From an uncultured Aurantimonas sp. (GTDB lineage Bacteria; Pseudomonadota; Alphaproteobacteria; Rhizobiales; Rhizobiaceae): a stretch of DNA of 44,065 nt. The DNA is taken from positions 1 to 44,065 of the forward strand of contig CANKZU010000022.1 in assembly GCA_947488615.1 (NCBI GenBank), written 5' to 3'. Under the pieces are notes generated by a model, which was given only the letters and a program-made list of their open reading frames with translations, was not told where the DNA came from and ran no database searches. The first letter of the stretch is position 1; every line of letters starts with the position of its first letter. Made by a program: the position numbers and the translations under genes. Below, piece by piece: positions 26,825 to 36,130 of this stretch.

Positions 26825-28680
26825 GAGGCGATGGGTCTTTCTTCACGCATGGCGGCGGCAAGCGCCCGGAAACGCACGTTTCCTGGCAGATCCTCGATCG
26901 GGACATCCGAGCGGATACGCCAGTTCGGATATTGATCGGTCGTGCCGGGAAGATTGGGCTGGCGCTCGGCTCCGACCATGTCGTCGAGTTGCACCGTCAC
27001 TAGCACGGATGGCGTGCGAGCGACGAAGCGGTGGATCGCGACGGCCAACGCGGCGGGCAATTCCGCCGGCAGGTCGTCCGTCCCGGCCACCGCTGGGCGC
27101 AGATCGTCGGGCAGGATCCCTTCCTCCGCCAATGCCACCGCCAGCGCCCGGCGATCGTGCCGGCGGCTGTCGCGGTCGCGCTCGGTGGCGGCCGCGTCCT
27201 GAGTGCCCATCTCGGCCCGCAACGCGATGTCGGCACCCTGCCACCATCCCGCGAGGGTGGCGAGATCATGGGTCGAGACGCAGGCGAGCGCGAGTTTGGG
27301 ATAGGCGCTCGGCGGCAGGAACTCGGTCTCGCGGTGGCGCTCGAAATACAGCACCCGGTACGACAGGATTCGCGCCGCTTCCATATTGTGCCGGAAGCCC
27401 GGCGGCACGGTACCGAGATCCTCGCCGATGACGAGGCAGGCATTCGCCTCGGACGCAGCTGCAACTGCGTCGACCATCGCGCCGAGCGGGTAGCGGACAT
27501 AGCCACCGCCAGACGACGCAAGGCCCTCGGGAATCCACCACAGCCGCGCGAGCCCCATAACATGGTCGATCCGGATCGCCCCGGCGTTGCGGGTCAGCGC
27601 CTCGAAGGAATCGCGCAGCGGCTGATAGCCGCGTTCGGCGAGTGCCTTGGGCGACAGCGGCGCCAGCCCCCAGTCCTGTCCCTGGCTGTTGAACATGTCC
27701 GGCGGCGAGCCGACCCGCGCCGCACCGACCGTCAGCGAGGGGTCGGCCCAGGTCTCCGCCCCGTCGGGCGCCACGCCCACGGCCAGATCGAGATAGAGGC
27801 CGATGGTCATTCCTGCCGCCGTTGCCCGCGCCTGCGCTTCGGCCAATTGCTCCTCAGCGATATATTGCAGCCAGCAGTGAAACAGGACGAGGTCGGCATT
27901 GTCCTCGGCGAAGCGTGCGACTTCCGAACTGTCCCGATCCTTCAGAGCCGCCGGCCAGGAGTGCCAGCCGGCGTAGGCTCCGGCCTCGACCTGCTGTTCG
28001 GAAATCGCCTCGAACAAAGCGAAGCCGGCGAGGGCCTCGTCGCCGCCGGCGCAAAAACGCTCGAACCCCTGGTCCGCGCGGATGGCGTCGATTCGATCGG
28101 CAAAGATTTGCTTCAATAGCGCGCGCTTCACCTTGCCGGCCGCCGGATAGTCGACAAGCGCTCCATCGAGGTCAGCGAAAAGACTCGGCTCAGAATCCCT
28201 CAGACGCGCGATCGCCTCAGGTCCGCCCGCCAGTTGGTCGATGGCGATGTAAAGCGGATTGAGGAAGCGTCGGCTCGACGGCGAATAGGGGCTGTAACGG
28301 CCGGGGTCGGCCATGAACAGCGCATGCAGCGGATTGACGCCAACGAAGGCGGCGCCTTCGCTCGCAGCCGCCTGCGCCAGATTGGCCAGATCCTCGAAAT
28401 CGCCCATGCCGAGATTGCGATGCGAGCGCAGGCTGTAGAGCTGGCACGCGACGCCCCAGGCGCGGTTTGCCGCGATCGCCTCGGGCAACGCGCAGCGCCG
28501 CGTCGGCGCGTCCTGCGCTTCGTCGAAGTCGCCGGCCTTGCCATGATCGGGATCGACGCCCAGAACGGCGAGCAGCGCCCGCTTGGCTTCGTCGGATATG
28601 ACCTGTCGCTCGCCGAGCTCCGAGATATAGGCGAGTTGGATGCCGTGGCTCGCTGCAAGCCTGTCGAGTTGCTCCTTCAC
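26821..28680 (-). CDS. malQ: 4-alpha-glucanotransferase (amylomaltase)
   Basis: GH77 disproportionating enzyme that moves malto-oligosaccharide units between alpha-1,4-glucans. 619 residues; catalytic D372 (AIRIDHVMGL), E420 (VIGEDLGTVP) and D472 (VSTHDLATLAGW) are present, as is the GH77 block WGVACQLYSLRSHRNLGMGDFEDL (near 75-98) and SPPDMFNSQGQDWGLAPLSP (325-344). The start is GTG at 28680 overlapping the treZ stop (GTGA). It occupies the place where tre operons often carry a debranching enzyme (TreX/GlgX); there is none in the window. MalQ may lengthen or recycle short glucans to supply TreY. Confidence 0.94.
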   Translation of the reverse strand: MKEQLDRLAASHGIQLAYISELGERQVISDEAKRALLAVLGVDPDHGKAGDFDEAQDAPTRRCALPEAIAANRAWGVACQLYSLRSHRNLGMGDFEDLANLAQAAASEGAAFVGVNPLHALFMADPGRYSPYSPSSRRFLNPLYIAIDQLAGGPEAIARLRDSEPSLFADLDGALVDYPAAGKVKRALLKQIFADRIDAIRADQGFERFCAGGDEALAGFALFEAISEQQVEAGAYAGWHSWPAALKDRDSSEVARFAEDNADLVLFHCWLQYIAEEQLAEAQARATAAGMTIGLYLDLAVGVAPDGAETWADPSLTVGAARVGSPPDMFNSQGQDWGLAPLSPKALAERGYQPLRDSFEALTRNAGAIRIDHVMGLARLWWIPEGLASSGGGYVRYPLGAMVDAVAAASEANACLVIGEDLGTVPPGFRHNMEAARILSYRVLYFERHRETEFLPPSAYPKLALACVSTHDLATLAGWWQGADIALRAEMGTQDAAATERDRDSRRHDRRALAVALAEEGILPDDLRPAVAGTDDLPAELPAALAVAIHRFVARTPSVLVTVQLDDMVGAERQPNLPGTTDQYPNWRIRSDVPIEDLPGNVRFRALAAAMREERPIAS

Positions 28681-30557
28681 TGGGCCGGCCCCACGATCAG
28701 ACGTTGCTCTTCAAGCCGGAAAACCACGGACGGTCCGGGCAAGATGCCGGTTTTCAGATCCGCGTCGGCGCCCTTCGGATGGGCCTGGATCAACGTCCCG
28801 CAGGTCAGGTCGCCCTTCATGACATCAGCGGGGATCGCCCAGGGCTCGTCGTCCAGATTGGCGAAGAGATGTAGGATCGCGCCTCCCTTCAGCACCCAGG
28901 AGACGACGAACGCCTTGGAATTATCCGAGACGTGATAGCTGCCGCAATGGGGCGGAATGTCCTCGAGAAGCGGGACGATGATTTGCCGGCGCTTGGCTAG
29001 CAGCGCCTTGGTCATGGCGAGCCGGCGGGCATAAGTCGGCCGCGACATCATCGACCAATCCAGACGGGAATCACGGAAGGTCGTCTCGGCGTTCGGATCG
29101 GGGATCAGCTTGCGCGCTTCCTCATCCCGGAACGCCCCGAACTTGCGGAACTCGCTGCGGCGGCCTTCCCGCACGACGTCACCGAGTTCGCCGTCGAAAT
29201 CCGTAAAAAAGCTGAATGGATGGGTGTCGCCGTATTCCTCGCCCATGAACATCAGAGGGATCTGCGGCGACAACAGCAGGATGGCCTGGAGGCATTCGTT
29301 CACCCGGCGCGAGGCAAGGTCCGTCAGCCGATCGCCGAAGGCGCGATTGCCGATCTGGTCGTGGTTCTGCAGGAAGTTGACGAAGGCCGTCGGCGGCAGA
29401 TGGCCGGACGGTTGACCCACCTCACGGTCCCGCGTTCGCGAATATTGACCTTGGTACACGAAGCCGGTGGCGAGACACTTGGCCATCTGCTCGACGCTGT
29501 GGCGCACGTAATCGGCGTAGTAGCTCTCCTCTTCATGGGTGGCGAGCACATGAGCGCAATGATGAAAATCGTCGTTCCACTCGCCGGAGATGAGCTTGGG
29601 CTCGCCCGATGCCCCGCGTTCGATGTGCCAGGTGATGTTGCGGTCGTCCTCGCTGGTGAGATGGACATGCCGGTCCGGGAACGCCGCCCGCACCCGCGCC
29701 GCCAGTTCCTCGACCAGCGGCGTGTCCGTCGTGTCCTCAATGGAGTCGATCGCGTCGAGGCGAAGTCCGTCGAAGCGGTATTCCTCCAGCCAATAGAGCG
29801 CGTTCTCGATCATGAAGGCCCGCACCGGCGTCTCGTCATAGGCGATCGCGGCGCCCCAAGGCGTATGGATCTCCTCGTGAAAGAACTCCGGCGCATAAGA
29901 GCCGATGTAGTTCCCGTCCGGGCCGAAGTGATTGTAGACGACATCGAGGAAGACCATCAGCCCGCGCGCATGCGCGGCGTCGACGAGCCGCTTCAAGCCA
30001 TCGACCCCGCCATAGGCCTCATGCGGACAATAGAGCAGCACACCGTCGTAGCCCCAGCCCCGCCGGCCGCCGAACTGGGCGACCGGCAGAAGTTCGATCG
30101 CGGTCACGCCGACCTCGCGCAGATAGTCGAGCTTGTCGATGACGGCATCGAACGTGCCCTCCGGCGTGAACGTGCCGATATGCAGTTCGTAGAACACCGC
30201 CTCCCGCCAGGGCCGTCCGCGCCAGTCGGCCGATTTCCACGCGAAGGCGGCGGGATCGACCAGCTTCGACAGTGCGTGGACGTCGCCGACCTGCGCCCGC
30301 GCCGCCGGGTCCGGCACCACATTGTCGCCATTCACGCGAAAACCATAGCCGCCGCCGACCGCGACACGATCCGTGGTGACGCGCCACCAGCCCTCCGCGT
30401 CCTTGTCCATGGCAAGACAGCCCAGCTTCTCGTCATCGGCCTGGACCGCCAGCTCGATAGAGCGCGCGCTGGGAGCCCAGAGCCGGAACTCCGTCAGATC
30501 GCCGCGCCGGGCGGTTCCCCAAGAGGTTTCGAAGGAAAATCCGTTGCTGCTTGCCAT
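28677..30557 (-). CDS. treZ: Malto-oligosyltrehalose trehalohydrolase TreZ
   Basis: GH13 hydrolase that releases trehalose from the product of TreY. An N-terminal CBM48-like domain (TEFRLWAPSARSIELAV) precedes the barrel, which contains FLDVVYNHFGPDGNYI (region I), nucleophile GLRLDAIDSI (D near 268), acid TSEDDRN (E near 303) and LQNHDQIGNR (D near 400). The family signature HEAYGGVDGLKRLVDAAHARGL is present. I prefer the ATG at 30557 because AGCAGG lies nine bases ahead; a GTG at 30563 would add two residues. First gene of the treZ-malQ-treY operon with four-base overlaps throughout. Confidence 0.95.
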   Translation of the reverse strand: MASSNGFSFETSWGTARRGDLTEFRLWAPSARSIELAVQADDEKLGCLAMDKDAEGWWRVTTDRVAVGGGYGFRVNGDNVVPDPAARAQVGDVHALSKLVDPAAFAWKSADWRGRPWREAVFYELHIGTFTPEGTFDAVIDKLDYLREVGVTAIELLPVAQFGGRRGWGYDGVLLYCPHEAYGGVDGLKRLVDAAHARGLMVFLDVVYNHFGPDGNYIGSYAPEFFHEEIHTPWGAAIAYDETPVRAFMIENALYWLEEYRFDGLRLDAIDSIEDTTDTPLVEELAARVRAAFPDRHVHLTSEDDRNITWHIERGASGEPKLISGEWNDDFHHCAHVLATHEEESYYADYVRHSVEQMAKCLATGFVYQGQYSRTRDREVGQPSGHLPPTAFVNFLQNHDQIGNRAFGDRLTDLASRRVNECLQAILLLSPQIPLMFMGEEYGDTHPFSFFTDFDGELGDVVREGRRSEFRKFGAFRDEEARKLIPDPNAETTFRDSRLDWSMMSRPTYARRLAMTKALLAKRRQIIVPLLEDIPPHCGSYHVSDNSKAFVVSWVLKGGAILHLFANLDDEPWAIPADVMKGDLTCGTLIQAHPKGADADLKTGILPGPSVVFRLEEQRLIVGPAQ

Positions 30558-30724
30558 GTCCACGGGCCTGCTACCTGTCTCATTTCAAGCCCCGGACCGC
30601 ACGCATCCGACACGCGGGCAGCGATCTGAGGATCGATCAAAAATTCGCGGGAAAAAGCCAGCGACGCGCGACAGCTCAATGGCCGTTGCACGCAATCGCT
30701 TCAATCACCCGTCCCACGAAGGCT

Positions 30725-30749
30725 AATTGGAGCGGCAACGGATCGTTCC
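30725..30749 (-). promoter_or_regulatory. Weak EcfG-like sequence in the treZ upstream region
   Basis: Minus strand: GGAAC (30749-30745), 16 bases, AATT (30728-30725). Only the TT of the -10 matches CGTT, and the leader to treZ would be about 160 bases. The gap 30564-30839 holds no gene that I can see and must contain the treZ promoter. Confidence 0.2.
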
Positions 30750-30839
30750 ACCCTCAGGCGCCGTCTATTTTTTCCATGACTGGCGAATCCGGCGCCTCGG
30801 GGCAGCGTGATCGCGCGCTCGCTTCAAGGGGATGTCGCG

Positions 30840-31931
30840 TCATTGCGCCCGCCACGTCTGCTTGCCGTGACCAATCCGGCCGTGGACCAGATCGTGAATG
30901 AAACCGAGCTTACCGATGACGGCCTGGTTGAGGACGAACGGATAGAGGTCGGAATGCCCCATCGAGCGATTGAAGGAGTTCAGCGCTGCCGAGAGTGCCA
31001 GCCAAGCCTCCGCGACTTCCTGGATCGTGATCTCATGGTCGAAGACGTCGAAATCGATGGTGGTCGTCAAGAGACCCTGGCCGTCGACCCGCGGATCGAC
31101 CGTCACACCCCAACTATTGCCGGTCTCCAGCGTATCGACGATGTGGAAATAATGCGCCCAGGTCTCGGCGAAATCCTCCCAGGCGTGCGAGCCGGCATAG
31201 GACGAGACGAAAAAGTTCTGCCAGTCGGGCCTCGGCCCGTTGGCGTAATGCGCCTTCAAGGCGTCGCCGTAATCCTGTTCATCGTCGCCGAAGACCGCGC
31301 GGCAGGCATCCAACGCGCCGCCGTCACGCACCAGCCGGTCCCAGTACCAGTGACCGACCTCATGCCGGAAGTGTCCGAGCAGCGTCCGATAGGGCTCGCC
31401 CATGGCGGTGCGACGCTTCTCCCGTTCGGCGTCGTCGGCCTCGGCCAAGGCGATGGTGATCAAACCATCATCGTGGCCGGTCATCACGGCCTCGCCGGTC
31501 GCGGTATCGCTGGACAGGAATTCGAAGCCGAGCCCCTCGGGATGCTCCTCGCGGGTTTGCAACGGCAGGCCGAGCCGCATCGCGGTGTAGACCATCCGGT
31601 GCTTGGCGCCCTCCATGCGGCGCCAAAGCGCGATGTTCTCGGTGTCGGCGAGGTCGGGTACGGTGATATTGTGCCGACAGGCGCCGCAAAGCCCGTCGTC
31701 GCTGTCCGCGCCGATGAGCCAGTTGCAGACCCCGTATTGATGGTTCTGGCAATATTTCCAGCGCCGTCCCTGCGAATGGCGCCCCGCCTCCACCCACAAT
31801 CCATCGGCAGGCTCCAGAGCGAGCATCCGGTTCGCCCGCGGCTCGTAGCCGAGCGCATGGTTGCAGCGTTCACAGACCACGTTTTCAAAGAACACCACCT
31901 GGGAGCAGGACGGGCAGGAAAAAAGCTTCAT
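30840..31931 (-). CDS. Zinc-ribbon metallopeptidase (DUF2248 / COG4307 type)
   Basis: 363-residue cytoplasmic-looking protein. The N-terminus is a zinc ribbon with CPSC and CERC pairs (C6, C9, C20, C23), followed by further cysteines at 61, 69, 82 and 85 (CQNHQYGVCNWLI, CGAC) that may bind a second zinc. The zincin motif is RHEVGHWYWDRL with H190, E191 and H194; EDFAETWAHYFHI about 50 residues later offers the third ligand. The family is annotated as putative zinc-binding peptidase; substrate unknown. The ATG at 31931 gives the ribbon at the very N-terminus, and the open frame beyond it has no family sequence. It is divergent from the transglutaminase/DUF2126 gene, and an EcfG-like promoter lies just upstream. 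Confidence 0.85.
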   Translation of the reverse strand: MKLFSCPSCSQVVFFENVVCERCNHALGYEPRANRMLALEPADGLWVEAGRHSQGRRWKYCQNHQYGVCNWLIGADSDDGLCGACRHNITVPDLADTENIALWRRMEGAKHRMVYTAMRLGLPLQTREEHPEGLGFEFLSSDTATGEAVMTGHDDGLITIALAEADDAEREKRRTAMGEPYRTLLGHFRHEVGHWYWDRLVRDGGALDACRAVFGDDEQDYGDALKAHYANGPRPDWQNFFVSSYAGSHAWEDFAETWAHYFHIVDTLETGNSWGVTVDPRVDGQGLLTTTIDFDVFDHEITIQEVAEAWLALSAALNSFNRSMGHSDLYPFVLNQAVIGKLGFIHDLVHGRIGHGKQTWRAQ

Positions 31932-31979
31932 GATGTCAAACCCTGAAATGTATCTTGCGGCAGCCACGCAACGCCTGTG

Positions 31980-32004
31980 AATGCGCCAATCACCCGGTGG
32001 TTCC
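31980..32004 (-). promoter_or_regulatory. EcfG-like promoter candidate for the metallopeptidase
   Basis: Minus strand: GGAAC (32004-32000), 16 bases, CATT (31983-31980), the same GGAACC-N15-GCATT arrangement as ahead of the candidate sRNA. Transcription would begin near 31973, about 40 bases before the start codon. Confidence 0.45.
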
Positions 32005-32128
32005 GGCCGCACGATGGCGATCACCCCTCCTACCCGCCCGTTTGACCGGGCCGGGCAATTTGCCGGGCGGCGCCAAAGCCCTATTGTCCAATGGCCGTCC
32101 CACCGGAACCGGTCCAACGAAAGCCCCG

Positions 32129-35100
32129 ATGTCGATCCTCGCAGCCCTTCACCACGTCACCCACTACCGTTACGACCGGCCCGTGCGGCTCGGCCCGCAG
32201 GTCGTGCGGTTGCGGCCAGCGCCCCATTCGCGGACGAAGGTCCCTTCCTATTCGCTGAAGGTCCTACCCGAGCCGCACTTCGTCAACTGGCAGCAGGACC
32301 CCTTCGGCAACTATCTGGCGCGGTTCGTGTTCCCCGAGCCGGCGACGGAATTCCGCATCGAGGTCGATCTCGTCGCCGACATGACCGTCTACAACCCCTT
32401 CGACTTCTTCGTCGAGGAGGCCGCCGAGGCGTGGCCGTTCGACTATGAAGAGCCGCTGAAAACCGATCTGGCGGCCTATCTCGACGCCGAGCTCGCCGGG
32501 CCGCTGCTGATCCGGTACCTGGAAGAACTCGACCGCAGCGAAACGCACACAGTCGATTTTCTGGTCGGCCTCAACCGCTCGCTCGAACAGAAGATCGATT
32601 ATCTGGTGCGGATGGCGCCGGGCGTCCAGACGCCCGAGGAGACGCTCGAACGGGGCTCCGGCTCCTGCCGGGACACTTCCTGGCTGCTGGTGCAGATCAT
32701 GCGCCATCTCGGCTTCGCGGCCAGGTTCGTCTCCGGCTACCTGATCCAGTTGAAGCCCGACACGGTGGCGCTCGACGGACCCACCGGCACCGACGTCGAT
32801 TTCACCGATCTGCACGCCTGGGCGGAGGTGTATCTGCCGGGCGCCGGCTGGATCGGGCTCGACCCGACATCCGGACTGATGACGGGCGAAAGCCACGTTC
32901 CGCTTGCCGCGACCCCGCATTTTCGCTCGGCCGCGCCGATCACCGGCGCCGTCAGCTTCGCCGAGGTCGATTTCGACTTCGAGATGACGGTGGACCGCAT
33001 CGCCGAGCGACCGCGCGTCTCCCATCCCTTCTCCGAAGAGAGCTGGCAGGCTCTCGACGCGCTTGGCGAGCGGGTCGATGCCGATCTCGTGGCTGGCGAT
33101 GTCCGGCTGACCATGGGCGGCGAGCCGACGTTCGTCTCGATCGACGATTTCGAGTCGCCCGAATGGAACGCCGACGCGACCGGACCGATGAAACGCGGCC
33201 TCGCCGACGACCTCATCCGGCGCCTGCGCGACCGTTTCGCCCCCGGCGGGTTCCTGCATTACGGCCAGGGCAAGTGGTATCCCGGCGAGACCCTGCCGCG
33301 CTGGACCTTCTCTCTCTACTGGCGCAAGGACGGCGTGCCGATCTGGAAAAACGTCGACCTCGTCGCCCGCGAAACCGACGCGCAGCCGGTTGGTGCCAAG
33401 GAGGCCGAACGTCTCTCGCGCAAGGTCGCCGAAGTTCTCGGCATCGATCCGGATTATGCCGCCCCGGCCTTCGAGGATTCGGCCTATTGGCTGGCCCGCG
33501 AGGCGCAGCTTCCCGAAAACGTCGAGCCGACCGATTCCAAGCTGGAAGACCGCGAGGAGCGCGCGCGTCTCGCCAAAGTCTTCGATCGCGGCCTGTCGCA
33601 GCCGGCCGGCTACGTGTTGCCGGTCCAGGCCTGGCAAGCGAGAGGCAATATCCGCTGGCAGTCCGAACGCTGGACGACCCGTCGCGGGCATCTGTTCCTC
33701 GCCCCCGGCGACAGCGCCCTCGGCTACCGCCTGCCGCTCGGCGCCATCCCGCATCTGGATGAGGAGGATTATCCCTACACCCATCCAGCCGACCCGATGC
33801 AGCCCTTCCCGCCGCTGCCGCCGCAGAACCGCACCCAATACGGGCGCGTCGAAATGCAGCCACGGCGTGGCAGTGGCGGCGAGCGCCGGACGATGACCGA
33901 GCCCGTCACCAGCAACGATACGCCTCCAACCGGTCGCTTGTCAGCCGGCGCCGGCGCGCCCGACGCGTCGCCGACCGAGATCGAAGGCTCCGTGCGTACC
34001 GCGCTGGCGATCGAACCGCGCGACGGCAAGCTCTGCGTCTTCATGCCGCCGCTGGAGACGGTCGAATCCTATCTCGACCTGCTCGGCGCGGTCGAGGAGG
34101 TGGCCCAAGCCGAAGGCCTGCCACTACAGATCGAGGGCTACCCGCCACCCGAAGATCCCCGCCTCAACGTCATTCGCGTCGCGCCGGACCCCGGCGTCAT
34201 CGAGGTGAATATCCACCCGTCGGCCTCCTGGCGGGACAGCGTCGACATCACCACGGCGGTCTACGAGGAAGCGCGGCTGTCGCGCCTCGGCACCAACAAG
34301 TTCATGATCGACGGCAAGCACGCCGGCACGGGCGGCGGCAACCATGTGGTCGTCGGCGGCGCGACACCGCTGGATTCGCCATTCCTGCGCCGGCCCGACC
34401 TGTTAAAATCGTTGGTTCTCTACTGGCAGCGGCACCCGTCCCTGTCCTATCTGTTCTCCGGCCTGTTCATCGGGCCGACCAGCCAGGCGCCGCGCATCGA
34501 CGAGGCCCGGCACGACCAGCTCTACGAGCTGGAGATCGCCATGGCGCAGATCCCTGCCGAGTCGTCGCTCGTGCCGCCGTGGTTGACCGACCGGCTGTTT
34601 CGCAACCTCTTGATCGACGTCACCGGCAACACTCACCGAGCCGAGATTTGTATCGACAAGCTGTTTTCGCCGGACGGGCCGACCGGCCGCCTCGGGCTCG
34701 TCGAGTTTCGCGGCTTCGAGATGCCGCCAGAAGCCCGCATGAGCCTTGCCCAGCAACTGCTGATCCGGGCGCTGATCGCCAAGTTCTGGAAGTCTCCTCA
34801 GACCGGCAAATTCGTCCGCTGGGGAACCACGCTGCACGATCGCTTCATGCTGCCGGAATTCGTCTGGCAGGATTTTCTGGACGTCCTCGCCGATCTCGGC
34901 GACGCCGGCTATCAGATGCGGCCCGAATGGTTCGAGGCGCAGGCCGAGTTCCGCTTTCCGTTCTGCGGCAAGATCGAACGCGGCGGCGCCACACTCGAAC
35001 TGCGTCAGGCATTGGAGCCGTGGCATGTGATGGGCGAGACCGGCGCGATCGGCGGCACGGTCCGCTTCGTCGACTCCTCGGTCGAGCGGCTGCAGGTCAA

Positions 35101-35506
35101 GATGACGAATTTTGATCCGGCGCGGCACATGGTGACCTGCAACGGCCGCGAAGTGCCGATGACCGCCACCGGCAGCGGCAAGGACGCCGTCGCCGGCGTC
35201 CGCTACAAGGCGTGGCAGCCGGCCTCGGGCCTTCACCCGACGATCCCAGTCGACGCACCGCTGACCTTCGACATCTACGATCGCTGGTCGAAGCGCTCCC
35301 TGGGGGGATGCATCTACCATGTCGCGCATCCGGGCGGGCTCAACTACGACGTATTCCCGGTCAATTCCTACGAGGCCGAGGCGCGCCGGCTCGCGCGGTT
35401 CGAGGACATCGGCCATACGCCCGGCAGCTTCGAGCCGGCCGCCGAGGCACCGAACCCGACGTTCCCGATGACGTTGGATCTGCGGCGTCCGCAAGGACTG
35501 GTCTGA
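32129..35506 (+). CDS. Transglutaminase-like / DUF2126 fusion protein
   Basis: 1125-residue two-part protein. Part 1 (about 1-340) is a bacterial transglutaminase-like cysteine protease domain: ALHHVTHYRYDRPVRLGPQ at the N-terminus, catalytic C180 (GSGSCRDTSWLL), H229 (DLHAWAEVYL) and D245 (GLDPTSGLM). A middle region leads through a Pro/Arg/Gly-rich linker (about 550-600, FPPLPPQNRTQYGR) to the DUF2126 part. There, KHAGTGGGNHVVVGG (about 729-743) and GLVEFRGFEMPPEARMS (about 855-872) resemble glutamine-synthetase-type ligase motifs. Computational work, recalled and not checked, places such domains among predicted COOH-NH2 ligases beside alpha-E and ATP-grasp proteins; those partners are absent. 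The ATG at 32129 starts the family N-terminus; the frame upstream to 31955 is not conserved. Confidence 0.88.
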   Translation: MSILAALHHVTHYRYDRPVRLGPQVVRLRPAPHSRTKVPSYSLKVLPEPHFVNWQQDPFGNYLARFVFPEPATEFRIEVDLVADMTVYNPFDFFVEEAAEAWPFDYEEPLKTDLAAYLDAELAGPLLIRYLEELDRSETHTVDFLVGLNRSLEQKIDYLVRMAPGVQTPEETLERGSGSCRDTSWLLVQIMRHLGFAARFVSGYLIQLKPDTVALDGPTGTDVDFTDLHAWAEVYLPGAGWIGLDPTSGLMTGESHVPLAATPHFRSAAPITGAVSFAEVDFDFEMTVDRIAERPRVSHPFSEESWQALDALGERVDADLVAGDVRLTMGGEPTFVSIDDFESPEWNADATGPMKRGLADDLIRRLRDRFAPGGFLHYGQGKWYPGETLPRWTFSLYWRKDGVPIWKNVDLVARETDAQPVGAKEAERLSRKVAEVLGIDPDYAAPAFEDSAYWLAREAQLPENVEPTDSKLEDREERARLAKVFDRGLSQPAGYVLPVQAWQARGNIRWQSERWTTRRGHLFLAPGDSALGYRLPLGAIPHLDEEDYPYTHPADPMQPFPPLPPQNRTQYGRVEMQPRRGSGGERRTMTEPVTSNDTPPTGRLSAGAGAPDASPTEIEGSVRTALAIEPRDGKLCVFMPPLETVESYLDLLGAVEEVAQAEGLPLQIEGYPPPEDPRLNVIRVAPDPGVIEVNIHPSASWRDSVDITTAVYEEARLSRLGTNKFMIDGKHAGTGGGNHVVVGGATPLDSPFLRRPDLLKSLVLYWQRHPSLSYLFSGLFIGPTSQAPRIDEARHDQLYELEIAMAQIPAESSLVPPWLTDRLFRNLLIDVTGNTHRAEICIDKLFSPDGPTGRLGLVEFRGFEMPPEARMSLAQQLLIRALIAKFWKSPQTGKFVRWGTTLHDRFMLPEFVWQDFLDVLADLGDAGYQMRPEWFEAQAEFRFPFCGKIERGGATLELRQALEPWHVMGETGAIGGTVRFVDSSVERLQVKMTNFDPARHMVTCNGREVPMTATGSGKDAVAGVRYKAWQPASGLHPTIPVDAPLTFDIYDRWSKRSLGGCIYHVAHPGGLNYDVFPVNSYEAEARRLARFEDIGHTPGSFEPAAEAPNPTFPMTLDLRRPQGLV

Positions 35507-35572
35507 TGACGGCAGCCGTTCGCTGAGAGCCGTTCTGCCCCGTCCTTGCAAACAGACCGACCGGAGTTGCCC

Positions 35573-36106
35573 GTGATATTCGACAGTTGGTACGACCTGT
35601 TGCGCATCCTCGTCGTCGGTGTCCTCGCTTACGCGGGCCTCGTCGCGCTTTTGCGGACGACGGGCAAGCGCACCCTGTCGAAAATGAATGCCTTTGATTT
35701 GGTGGTCACCGTCGCTTTGGGCTCGATCCTCGCGACAGTTCTGTTGAGCAGGGACACGACGCTCTCTGAGGGCTTGTTCGCCTTCGTTCTGCTCTGCGGA
35801 CTCCAATACGCAGTGGCATGGGCGTCGCTGCGATGGAACACGGTGCGGAATCTCGTGAAGGCGGAACCGGCGCTGCTGTTCTTCGACGGTCGGTTTTTAT
35901 CGGCGATTTTGTCGAAGGAGCGCGTCACGCAACCGGAGGTGATGGCGGCGATCCGCTCGCAGGGGATCGCCGACCTTTCCAATGTGAGGGCCGTCGTGTT
36001 GGAGACGGACGGCTCGTTCAGCGTGGTGGAAGCGCCGGCGGGATCGCCCGATGATACGCTCCACCACGTGCGAGGGTATCCGGGCAAGGATTCCCCCGCC
36101 GCCTGA
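35573..36106 (+). CDS. DUF421 (YetF-like) membrane protein
   Basis: 177-residue protein with three N-terminal hydrophobic segments (LLRILVVGVLAYAGLVALL, FDLVVTVALGSILATVLL, GLFAFVLLCGLQYAVAWA) and a cytoplasmic DUF421 domain ending near residue 160 (AAIRSQGIADLSNVRAVVLETDGSFSVV). RTTGKRTLSKMNAFDLVVTVALGS is the family hallmark. Function is unknown; relatives in Bacillus are linked to spore germination and stress. The GTG at 35573 is preferred over the TTG at 35546 because GGAG lies six bases ahead and family members begin near IFDSWYDLLR. It is 66 bases behind the DUF2126 gene and converges on glgB with no terminator visible in the 24-base gap. Confidence 0.87.
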   Translation: MIFDSWYDLLRILVVGVLAYAGLVALLRTTGKRTLSKMNAFDLVVTVALGSILATVLLSRDTTLSEGLFAFVLLCGLQYAVAWASLRWNTVRNLVKAEPALLFFDGRFLSAILSKERVTQPEVMAAIRSQGIADLSNVRAVVLETDGSFSVVEAPAGSPDDTLHHVRGYPGKDSPAA

Positions 36107-36130
36107 AAGCTAAGACTGCAGCCGCGTGGG

